In this document: in pieces, positions 1 to 9,600 of the stretch
Numbering within the stretch: the stretch's first letter is position 1
Layout: each line of letters starts with the position of its first letter
NCBI GenBank assembly: GCA_021904315.1
Contig: CM038910.1
Location: 3,348,001-3,412,000 of the forward strand
From: Sphagnum magellanicum
Taxonomy: Eukaryota > Streptophyta > Sphagnopsida > Sphagnales > Sphagnaceae
Reading direction: 5' to 3'
DNA length: 64,000 nucleotides
Made by a program: the position numbers and the translations under genes
The notes under the pieces: model-generated
Database searches by the model: none
What the model saw: the letters and a program-made list of their open reading frames with translations, nothing else
What the model was told of the DNA's origin: nothing

Positions 1-610
1 CAATCTGAGGCAATACCAGCCTTATTGTACCAGTAGGCGTGTGCTAGGGATAGGGACGAGAGGTAGTACCAACCTTGTACCAGTTTTTATACCAGTCTCA
101 ATATCAGGTATACACCTGTCTCATACCAGCCAAAAATCAGTCTTGGACGCAATACAAGGGCATAGTCTTATGCCAGTCCGAGCATGCATGATATCAACAC
201 CAGTAAAAGGACCCCACCAGTCTGGTAAGATCTGAGGCAATGCCAACCTTATTATACCAGTAGCAGGGGGATTGGGACTAGTCATATTATATCATGTATA
301 TAACTGTCTCATACCAGCCAAAGAATGGTATGATCTGAGGCAATGCCAACCTTATTATACTAGTAGCAGTGGGATTGGGACTAGGGACCAGAGGTAATAC
401 CAACCTTGTACCAGTTTTATACTAGTCATATTATATCATGTATATACCTGTCTCATACCAGCCAAAAAACAGCCTTGGGCCCCAATACAAGGACCAGATC
501 AATATCAAAGTTTTTTTTGAAGTACCCAATAGCAGTACCAGCCTGGTATGGAAAGAAAAAAGAAAAAGGAAAGAAAGGCAATATCAAGATCAGGCTGGTA
601 CATGTTCAAA
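1..610. repeat. CCAGT-rich tandem repeat array
   Basis: Imperfect tandem copies of a unit of roughly 100 bp. Each contains the phrases 'tctgaggcaatnccanccttat' (in variants), 'ttgtaccagttttatac' and 'ctgtctcataccagccaaa'. Copies begin near 4, 229 and 327, and the spacing varies because sub-blocks are lost or duplicated. The short word ACCAG recurs throughout. Short ORFs here are by-products of the repetition. The array probably continues left of the window. Confidence 0.75.
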
Positions 611-2208
611 AGTCCAATATACAAGGCCAATAGCACTAGTAAATTTTAGACCAGGTGTGATGGTGAGTGGCTTAGTATTGAAGTTCTCTTTGTACCTTAT
701 AAGTGTGTACAAATAACAAAGGGGAATCGTATGTATGGTGGGAATACAGGAGGTTAATTGTAGATACGTCATGGCTAGAACCTCCTTTGTACCTTTTAAC
801 CCTGTCTAGATCAGCACCTGGGTTTTTTTCCTTCTAAAAGATTATAAAATATTTGCTCCAGCTAGTGGCTCTTGGACCACCCTCCAATATGCTTAAGTGA
901 CTTCTTGTGTAATTTAAACGCAGGAACACGTGGCTTCTTTGTCCCTTTTAGACTTATTTGTTTATTTTGACATGTGGCTTCTTTCTCACTTGTAGACTTA
1001 TTTGTTTATTTTAACATTTGGCTTCTTTGTTACTCGTAGACTTATTTGTTTATTTTCACATACATGTTCTGCATGTTCTGACAGGCAAGTAAGAAAAGTA
1101 AACACATTCTATAAGACTTGCATGTTGTGTTATCCTTGAGCCCTTTCAGACCCATGACTTGCACGTTGTGTTATCCTTAATGAGAAGGATTATTTTTTCA
1201 ATTTTGTGATGTAGCTAAAGTGGCAATCATCCATAAGATGATTTAGCCAGATTTGGCTACATACTAGATATGAAAGGACAAAAAAACTCAGAATCGTTCT
1301 ATATTCTTGGCTACCTACTGGAAATTACCATAAAAATCTGACAATTTGGAATTTGTTCTCTTCAAAATCTGGTGAATTTGGGGCATTCTTTCCATAAAAA
1401 ATCCTTTGTATAGCTCAAAATCAGATTTTTCAAGTCAAAATTTGACACTATTTTGGCCCCCCCCCCCCCAAAAAAACTCTTCTCAATGTGGGATTTCTAG
1501 CATCTCATAATTGCAATAAGGTTAATGTGGCACTGGAGCTTCATGTTGTCACATGACATGGTGCCCGAAAGACAATGTGGGCTTCTCTTATACTTTGTGT
1601 GCATGTTAAGTTTATGTTTACACGAAGGACTATCTCAATCAATGGTTTGCTTTTGAAGAGGTACAAAACATTACAACACATGTCTTGCACCTTTATTAGA
1701 CAAACCATGTCTTGAATGGTAGTGGGTGCATGATGTACATCCATATGAACACCAAACACACCAACCTTTCACTAATGCCTCAGACTTGGTCATGCATGAC
1801 TCTGAGAATGACCCGTTTTTCCCTTTTAGAAAGAGAGCCTACTCAAGGACATATATAAACAATTTTCTTCCTTTCAAGAGCAATATGCATATTATATATG
1901 CATGCATTCACAAAAGATTGCAAAACTCAAGACATGAAAATCACCAAATCTTCCTCATGTGGGTCCTTTTTCTAGTAAAGCCCATGGCCGAAGGCTTAAC
2001 TTACCACATATAAGATTTGCATCCAAACATGTTTAGGCTTCTATGTTGGGGAGTGTCCCCCCCTTCCAAAAATATTTGTCATGGGCCAATCAATGGCTCC
2101 TTCTGATGATGGGGAGAATTTTAAAATAAAACTAAACTAAACTAAATTGTGGGTGCAACCAACCCCTCACTAAATATGAATATGTACCCCCAGTAATATA
2201 CATTAATA
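611..2208. other. Non-coding stretch, no gene recognised
   Basis: AT-rich sequence with no long or conserved reading frame on either strand. It holds the 44-bp minisatellite listed separately and a 14-bp C run near 1459. The short ORFs (for example 1541-1759 minus and 1726-2013 plus) overlap each other antisense and show no recognisable domain. I see no gene. Confidence 0.6.
933..1062. repeat. 44-bp minisatellite, block 1 (three copies)
   Basis: Three diverged tandem copies of a ~44-bp unit built from 'ggcttctttg', 'cttgtagacttatttg' and 'tttattttaaca'. The same unit recurs at 3327-3414 and 13930-14130, next to Helitron 5' ends. This block has no Helitron end directly beside it. Confidence 0.85.
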
Positions 2209-3326
2209 CGAGTGTGAACCCCGTGCCTAATGTACAGGTGTGTGCCACCTAAAATGCCACCTAGGTGCTTCAGTCACCCACTTACCTTGGGGTTACACCC
2301 CTTTGTGGAGTCCAGCAAAATCTGGCATGGGGCCTTCTACTTCACAGAAGGGACCATTTTGAACGAGTGAAATGCCTTGTGGCCATGGAAACTGAATTAA
2401 ATTGCTATTAGGTGCTCACCCAAGGCTTTGCTGGGAGCTAGAAGGGATTTTTTTTTCATTTTTCTCTCGTTCCCAATGTGTTCCTTTTAAGTTCTCAATG
2501 GGTTCCCAATATGTTGCCCAAGTTCCCAATGTATTCCCCAACATATTCTCCACAGCATCTCACTTTAATCCCATATGCTTTGGCAAATTGTTGTCCTCCT
2601 TTCACCCATATGGGGGGGCCAAAGGGGAGGAACTCAATACTTCAAAATAGAACCTTCTATCTTGGGGAGCCTCCATAGTTTCATTTTTTTGTGTGATGGG
2701 CCAATCAAATTGGTTCATTTTGAAAAAAAACCAACAAAATTGGGAGGCACCTCATTTAATTAATAAAAGAGGTGAATAGCTAAGGTGTTCTTACGAATGT
2801 CATAGTGTGATTCATATTAATTACATCATGGGTGCCCTCACAACTTTTTTATTTATTTTAATGGAGCCATATTGATTGGCCCACCTGCAATTGTTTTGGA
2901 GCTTTGGGGCATGCGCCCAATAGAAGTACCTCTTTGGACCCTCCATTGCAAAATAGAAACAAATGTGCACCCTTGGATTATAGTTTATTTATACGGGAGT
3001 TTGAACTTTGGGCAAAGCATATGGGTTAAACACCCAGGTGCTATTGGCTAACTTGCAACATTTTTATTGCAACAACAACATCATCATCTTAAATTATTAT
3101 TATTTCATTCCTGGTTTATTTCCTTCCCATTCTTGGTGGGCAGAAAGCTGCAGTGTCAGACTCAGCAGAGGGATGGTGTGCAGCCGGCAACCTCGAAGCT
3201 TCCAGGGTGTCGATCTGCATGGACGACCGGACGGTTGGACAGAGGATGGATGACGAGACGGATGACGGGACGCACGGATTCAGGGGAGGCTTCATTTCTT
3301 ATCCCGACGTTCTTTATTATATAGGA
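2209..3326 (-). mobile_element. Degenerate non-autonomous Helitron
   Basis: On the minus strand the element starts TCCTATATAATAAAG at 3326, preceded by A. It ends at 2209 with a hairpin-like sequence derived from 'cctgtgcattatgcacggg' and a terminal CTAG mutated to CTCG, followed by T. The 5' subterminal part shares 'gaagc(t)tc' and Helitron-specific segments with the two better-preserved elements to the right. There is no coding capacity. The interior is mostly unrelated to the other units, so it may itself be captured or replaced sequence. The family assignment of the 5' end is firm; pairing it with this 3' end is likely but not certain. Confidence 0.55.
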
Positions 3327-3414
3327 TGCGGCTTCTTTGTTACTTGTAGACTTATTTGTTTATTTTAACATTTGGCTTCTTTGTGACTTGTAGACTTATT
3401 TGATTATTTTAACA
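3327..3414. repeat. 44-bp minisatellite, block 2 (two copies)
   Basis: Two tandem copies of the ~44-bp 'ggcttctttgttacttgtag' unit, exactly filling the gap between the Helitron 5' end at 3326 and the Helitron-array 3' end at 3415. The sequence just before the 5' end (minus strand) is nearly the same as that before the autonomous Helitron at 13926. Confidence 0.85.
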
Positions 3415-4014
3415 CTAGTGTGAACCCCGTGCATAATGCACTGGTGTGTTATTTCAACAATGTTTGGTTAACGTTTTTGGGTTCTTAAAAAACCTTTTCT
3501 TTTCAAACAACCGTTGGTCCCCCCCCCCCACCCCGGTCCTTCGCATTTCTCACTCCGGTTCTTTACCCCATCGACCCCCCCCCCGCTCGGTCCTTCGCAT
3601 TTCTCACTCCGGTTCTTTAACTCGTCAAGCCCCCTTGCTCGGTCTTTCGCATTTCCCACTCCAGTTCTTTAACTCGTTGATCCCCCCCGGCCGGTCCTTC
3701 ACATTTCCCACTCCGGTTTTTTAACCCGTCGATCCCCCCCACTCGGTCCTTCACATTTCCCACTCCAGTTCTTTAACCTTTCGGTTTCGGTTTTTGAGAA
3801 CCTAACAAGAACAAAAGAACCGTTCGTTGCTTTCATTTCAACAACCTTGCCGAGCTGATGGTTTTCGTGGAAGAACTGCCACTTCGTTGGCCGGTTCTTT
3901 GACTTTGTCATTATTCTGAGGCCCATAACTATGTACCAAGACTACCTTAACTGTTCGTGGCCACTGTCCGTCCGGAGTCAGGGGAAGCTTCATTCTTCCT
4001 TTACAATATTATTC
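3415..4014 (-). mobile_element. Helitron array unit D (3'-most)
   Basis: Unit of 600 bp ending in CTAG at 3415, followed on the minus strand by T and then the 44-bp minisatellite. It has fewer minisatellite copies than B and C. The short frame at 3699-3926 (minus) matches those of units B and C with a few substitutions. Confidence 0.7.
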
Positions 4015-4824
4015 CTAGTGTGAACCTCGTGCATAATGCACATGTGTGTTATTTCAACAATGTTTGGTTGATGTTTTTGGTTTTTTAAAAAACTTTTATT
4101 TTCAAACAACCGTTGGTCCCCCCCCCCGCCGCCCTAGTCCTTTGCATTTCCCACTCCGGTTTTTTACCCCGTCGACCCCCCCCCCCCGGTCGGTTCTTTA
4201 CCCCGTCGACCCCCCCCCCCCCCCCCCCCCCCCCGCCCGGTCCTTCGCATTTCCCACTCCGGTTCTTTAACCCGTCAAGCCCCCCCGCTCGGTCCTTCGC
4301 ATTTCCCACTCCGGTTCTTTAACCTGTCGATCCCCCCAGCCAGTCCTTCACATTTCCCACTCCGATTCTTTACCCCGTCGACCCCCCCCCCCCCCGCCCG
4401 GTCCTTTGCATTTCCCACTCCGGTTCTTTAACCCGTCGAGCCCCCCCACTCGGTCCTTCGCATTTCCCACTCCGGTTCTTTAACCCGTTGATCCCCCCGG
4501 CCGGTCCTTCACATTTCCCACTCCGGTTCTTTAACCTGTCGATCCCCCCCGCCCAGTCCTTCACATTTCCCACTCCAATTTTTTAACCTTTCGGTTCCAA
4601 TTCTTGAGAACCCAACAAGAACAAAAGAACCGTCCGTTCCTTTCATTTCAACAACCTTGCCGAGCTGATGGTTTTCGTGGAAGAACTGCCACTTCGTTGG
4701 CCGGTTCTTTGACTTTGTCATTATTTTGAGGCCCATAACTATGTACCAAGACTACCTTAACTGTCCGTGGCCACTGTCCGTCCGGAGTCAGGGGAAGCTT
4801 CATTTTTCCTTTACAATATTATTC
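4015..4824 (-). mobile_element. Helitron array unit C
   Basis: Unit of 810 bp with 3' hairpin and CTAG at 4015. Its joint with unit B is the same as the joint between units D and C ('ttacaatattattcctag' on the plus strand). It carries the longest C run in the window (4210-4234). A minus-strand short frame at 4509-4736 begins MGLKIMTKSKNRP and continues through 'KWQFFHENHQLGKVVEM'. The same peptide is predicted in units B and D, but I do not recognise it and it may simply reflect recent duplication. Confidence 0.7.
4210..4234. other. 25-nt homopolymer C run
   Basis: Uninterrupted C run on the plus strand (G on the minus strand) inside Helitron unit C. Runs of 9-17 C occur in neighbouring minisatellite units. 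On the G strand several runs lie within 100 bp, which suits G-quadruplex formation. It is also a likely site of length error in cloning or assembly. Confidence 0.9.
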
Positions 4825-5681
4825 CTAGTGTGAACCTCGTGCATAATGCACATGTGTGTTATTTCAACAATGTTTGGTTGATGTTTTTGGTTTTTTTTAA
4901 AACTTTTATTTTCAAACAACCGTTGGTCCCCCCCCCCCCGCCGCCCTAGTCCTTCGCATTTCCCACTCCGGTTCTTTACCCCGTCGACCCCCCCCCCCCC
5001 CCCCGCCACCCCGGTCCTTCGCATTTCCCACTCCGGTTCTTTACCCCGTCGACCCCCCCCCCCCCCACCCGGTCCTTCGCATTTCCCACTCCGGTTCTTT
5101 AACCCGTCAAGCCCCCCCGCTCGGTCCTTCGCATTTCCCACTCCGGTTCTTTAACCTGTCGATCCCCCCGGCCAGTCCTTCACATTTCCCACTCCGGTGC
5201 TTTACCCCGTCGACCCCCCCCCCCCCCCACCCGGTCCTTTGCATTTCCCACTCCGGTTCTTTAACCCGTCGAGCCCCCCCCACTCGGTCCTTCGCATTTC
5301 CCACTCCGGTTCTTTAACCCGTTGATCCCCCCGGCCGGTCCTTCACATTTCCCACTCCGATTCTTTAACCCGTCGATCCCCCCTGCCCAGTCCTTCACAT
5401 TTCCCACTCCAATTTTTTAACCTTTCGGTTCTAATTCTTGAGAACCCAACAAGAACAAAAGAACCGTCCGTTCCTTTCATTTCAACAACCTTGCCGAGCT
5501 GATGGTTTTCGTGGAAGAACTGCCACTTCATTGGCCGGTTCTTTGACTTTGTCAAAATTGGCCGGTTCTTTGACTTTGTCATTATTTTGAGGCCCATAAC
5601 TATGTACCAAGACTACCTTAACTGTCCATGGCCACTGTCTGTCCGGAGTTAGGGGAAGCTTCATTCTTCCTTTACAATATA
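4825..5681 (-). mobile_element. Helitron array unit B
   Basis: Unit of 857 bp, closely related to units C and D. It ends 3' with the hairpin and CTAG at 4825. Its 5' side lacks the TC-start and begins in 'tattgtaaaggaagaatgaag' (minus strand). A 27-bp internal duplication ('ggccggttctttgactttgtc') at about 5532-5580 distinguishes it from C and D. A short open frame on the minus strand (5343-5597) has a counterpart in C and D. No function is recognised. Confidence 0.7.
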
Positions 5682-6442
5682 CTAGTGTGGGCCCCGTGCA
5701 TAATGCACAGGTGTGTTATATACCCTGTAGAGCCCCCCCCCCCCCCCGCCGGTCCTTCCCATTTTCCACTTCGGTTCTTTACCCCGTCGACCCCCCCCCC
5801 CTTCCGCCGGTCCTTCCCATTTTCCACTTCGGTTCTTTACCCCGTCGCCCCGGTCCTTCGCATTTCCCACTTCGGTTCTTTAACTTGTCGATCCCCCCGG
5901 CCGGTCCTTGGCATTTCCCACTCCGGTTCTGTAACCCGTCGATCCCCCCGGCCGATCCTTCGCATTTCCCACTCTGGTTCTTTAACCCGTCGATCCCCCC
6001 GGCCGGTCCTTCGCATTTCCCACTCCGATTATTTAACCCGTCGATCCCCCCGACCAGAGCATATGGGTATTACAAAAAAATCTAATACCCACCCCACATT
6101 GGTATTCTTTTTGTCCACAACAACAGTTTCTGAAACCAACCAATGGTGCGCTAAATATGTTCCCATAGGTTCCCCAAACTTTTGTTCCCGGCTTAAAAAC
6201 CCCGGCTGGATGTAAGAGGGAGAGGAGGAGGAGCAGCAGCAGCAGCAGAAGCCACTTCTGGTGGCAGCACATGGAAGGTCACCCACGCCTTTTCCGTCGC
6301 CACTGTCCGTCCGGCTTAAAAACCCAGAACCAATGAGTCCGGCTGGATGGATGACGGGACGGATTGAGGGGAAGCCGATCAAACGCACGGATTTAAGGGA
6401 AGCTTCATTTGGTCGAGACCATCGTTCGTTTACTATATAGGA
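5682..6442 (-). mobile_element. Helitron array unit A (5'-most)
   Basis: A 761-bp unit with a canonical 5' TC end and a 3' hairpin plus CTAG. Its 5' 90 bases are nearly the same as the 5' end of the autonomous Helitron at 13926, including 'aagcttccctt' and 'gaccaaatgaag', which marks it as a non-autonomous derivative. It contains an (AGC)n stretch near 6232-6250 in a block shared with 12935-13028 of the autonomous element. The ~50-bp C-rich minisatellite fills 5731-6055. No protein is encoded. Confidence 0.75.
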
Positions 6443-6444
6443 TA

Positions 6445-6484
6445 CTAGTGTGTGCCCCGTGCATAATGCACAGGTGTGTGTATT
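6445..6484 (-). other. Helitron 3' terminus with hairpin and CTAG
   Basis: On the minus strand 'cctgtgcat' pairs with 'atgcacggg' (one G-T wobble), followed by about ten bases and the terminal CTAG, then T. This is the standard Helitron transposition stop signal. The same structure with minor changes occurs at 5682, 4825, 4015, 3415 and, decayed, at 2209. Confidence 0.85.
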
Positions 6485-6606
6485 TGACGATACATATTAC
6501 AAAATGGTGCTCAATGATATTGGTGTCGTAGTTACTTTGTTTATTTTAAATAAAAAATGTAGTATGAATCCATTTTTGCTTGTGCATTTGATGATACACC
6601 TACCAA

Positions 6607-9600
6607 CTACATTTCCAAAACCTCTTTATATACAACATTTCGCATGTATCCATCGGGACCCCGGCCGTTGAAAATCTTAATGTTTACACTACTTGTGACC
6701 CGTGAAATAGCAACATAGAGCTGACCATGGGAATAGACCGGAGACGGCAAATATACCCCAACGTTGTTGAATGTTTGACCTTGACTCTTGTTGATTGTGA
6801 TCGCAAATGCCACTCGAACTGGAAATTGACGACGACGCAAAACAAATGGCCAATCAGTCCCGGAGGGGGACATGATGATGCGGGGTATGAACACACGTTT
6901 GCCGACATTGTTTCCTGTGATGATTTCCGCTTCAATGACACGCTGACCCAATCTTTTGACAATCAACCTCGTACCATTGCACAATCCTATTGATTGATTG
7001 AGATTACGCAACAAAAGGATTGGCACACCCACTTTGAGTTCGAGCTCATGATTTGCGATACCGCTAAATCGCAAAGTGTCTAAAAATTCCACCGGATACA
7101 ATGAATCCATTGAAACTCTTGCAGCAACATTTGCACCTTCTTCTGTTGGAGTCAAAGAATTTGCGCTCAGGTACGTGTGCGATTCTTCAGATAGCGATTC
7201 TAAAATTGCATTGTTGACTTCATCAACATCAGTATTTTTAGGGGCTAGAATGCTGTGTTGCATAAGATACATGGCATCTCCAGAGTGGCACCGGTGATCC
7301 GGATAGATGGTTCGGATTAATCCTCTTAAGCTGCAATCTTCTGCTAGCAGCTTCATATGGGGTGGAATCTTGATCCAATTTGGATCGACACCTTTTTCTC
7401 CTGCAATGGCGGGAAGACTACCGTCTCCAACATTCAACACCCATTTGGCAAATTCTCGCTGCTCTTCAGAATTGGTTGCCATGACTCGCATGTTGATATG
7501 AAGACAAAGAATTGTAACATGCTGCTAAAGATACGATCGAAGCAAGGAAGCACTAACAATGTCTTCTCGTCCTCCCTTGGGAACCACAGGTAAGCTCTGT
7601 CGAAAATCCCCACCAAGGACCATGGTTTTCCCACCAAAGATTTTCTCAGTTGCCTGTGCGTCATCCAACTTCATCAAATCACGCAAGGTGCGATCAATAG
7701 CTTCGAAAGCTCGGCTATGCATCATCGGTGCCTCATCCCAAATGACTATATCAGCTTTACGCACCAACTCCGCCACTTTCATTTGTTGTGTGATGTTGCA
7801 AGTTGACTCATCGTGTAGATCAATCGGAATTTTGAATCTTGAATGGGCGGTTATGCCGCCCGGAAGCAACAAAGATGCAATTCCTGATGAGGCAACTGCA
7901 AGCACGATTTTGCCTTGCCCTCGTAGACGGGACATAAGTGTTGTCCAAACAAATGTTTTGCCGGTCCCACCACTGCCATACATAAAGAACAGCTTGCCAT
8001 GTTTGTTTGTCACGGCATTCAAAATAGTTTCGTATGCGTTGCGTTGATCATCATTGAGCCTATCTTCTGCATTGTTCGCATCTGTGGTCAATGAATGCCG
8101 ATCATAAGCCAGTTCTTCTTGGACCAATCGGTTTCCCCCATGAACAGAAGGGATGTAATTAGACTTGGGAAGGGTTGGAAAATCTTCCAGGCGGTGTCCA
8201 TTGCGGATGAGAACCTGATCGATCTCATACAATGCACGATCCTTCAACGCATCCTCAGGAAGGGTGACAGTTGGATCAGCACGCTCGCAACGTGTCATTG
8301 CTTCAATGTCATCGCTCAAAGACTCCCAATGTGCATCCCATAGTTGTCTGGGATTCGTGACCTCGCAAAACATCAACATGGAGGCAAACATGTCACGCAG
8401 CTGCCGTCCTGAGGCCCAAACATCGGCTTCTTCCAAGGCTTGATGCCATTCATTGTCGTCTGCAAGCAAACCCATCGCAATGCATGCATCTTTGAATGTG
8501 TCGTGCTCTCTGCCATCCACTGTCCGCAAATGTTCGTAAGATGTGGCACCTTTGATGCAGTTCAGCAGCATTCGCAAATAGTAACGTTCACCCGATGTCG
8601 GGTGTGCATAATACATGCGACCAATGGCAAAGCCTTGTTTGCGCAATGTCCATCGCTTCAACTTCTGATTCCACACCCATTGTTGAGGGAATTGATCGAG
8701 CGTAAGGCTTCGTGCAACTTCCGATTCTTGGTTTGTTTTGAACCATTCTGTCAGCATCGTTCTGGAAATGGCTGACCGTGTTGCCACTTCCTGTACATCA
8801 TCGTCATCGCGAAACAACACCACCTGCTGATTGGGCAAATGGTATTGCAAACGCTCAATGGTAGGAAAACGCTCATGCATATCAAACTTGAAGATGCGCC
8901 ACGCTACTTCCGATGCAGATGCATAGCGACAGTCGAGATATTTTTTTATTTCATCAGTATCGACCACATTTCCTTCGGTGGCATTGTCGTTTTGGCGCGA
9001 AATCTCAATAGTCGCACGATCATGTCCTTTATATACGTACTTGAATAGATACTTGACTGCACGAATGTTGTTGCAGACCTCAACATTGATGTGCGCATCG
9101 TATTTGGTCGATAAATAGACATTGTGCGGTACCACCCAACGATTGTCCAATTCAATGCCATGAACCAAAACTGTGTGCCCCGTATTTCTACGCCGATAAA
9201 TAGGGTATCCGTTTACATCCGTCACCGTCTCAGATTGGAACTTGCGTGGATATTGTTTTTTGCATTTGCCTTCTTCCATGCACGGGGCATTTGGGAAAGC
9301 AGCTCCACATGGACCATGCATCGTGCATCTGGCAACTGTCTCATGGGCTAACTTGTTTGTTTCTGAATTCGAAAGTTCAGCACTGATCATGCGGTCCACG
9401 TCCTCGACCGTGTGTGGCTTGCAATCTTCGGTAAAGAAGATGAGAATGTGTGCATGCGGCAGCCCACGCTTTTGAAATTTAACGACATAGATTCTTGCAA
9501 TCGTGCATCCCAAAATATGGTTCTTGTGAATGTCATTGACTAACTCCTTCAGCTTGATTTTGAACATTCGGGTTACCAAATCGGGTCGATCCTGAGGTTG

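Larger units (their letters stand above)
3519..6055. repeat. ~50-bp C-rich minisatellite inside Helitron units
   Basis: Four blocks (about 3519-3778, 4118-4590, 4928-5420 and 5731-6055) are built from a ~50-bp unit with core words 'cggtccttcgcatttccc', 'actccggttctttaaccc' and 'gtcgatcccccc'. The C run in each unit varies from about 6 to 25. On the minus strand the unit can be read as a 16-17 residue repeat (for example KNRSGKCEGP), but the frame breaks whenever a C run changes length, so I do not call a protein. A fifth block lies at 13100-13270. Confidence 0.85.
3415..6442 (-). mobile_element. Tandem array of four non-autonomous Helitrons
   Basis: Composite of four head-to-tail units on the minus strand. 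The outer 5' end (TCCTATATAGTAAACG at 6442, preceded by A) and outer 3' end (CTAG at 3415, followed by T) are canonical Helitron termini. Internal 3' ends, each a CTAG preceded by the 'gtgcataatgcac' hairpin, lie at 5682, 4825 and 4015. The 4825 and 4015 junctions have identical flanking sequence on the non-CTAG side and lack the expected T, so they look like concatemer joints or duplication joints rather than separate insertions. Next to this array, separated only by the dinucleotide at 6443-6444, begins the 3' end of the autonomous Helitron. Confidence 0.75.

Noticed and set aside
933-1062. Evenly spaced repeats as a CRISPR array
   Set aside because: Units are directly tandem without unique spacers, and the context is plant nuclear transposons.
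3468-5597. Minus-strand Gly/Arg/Lys-rich proteins with repeated KNRSGKCEGP as genuine genes
   Set aside because: They are translations of the ~50-bp minisatellite. The frame depends on C-run length and fails between units.
7559-8047. 162-residue plus-strand ORF and other plus-strand ORFs across 6.7-10.9 kb
   Set aside because: Antisense shadows of RepHel.
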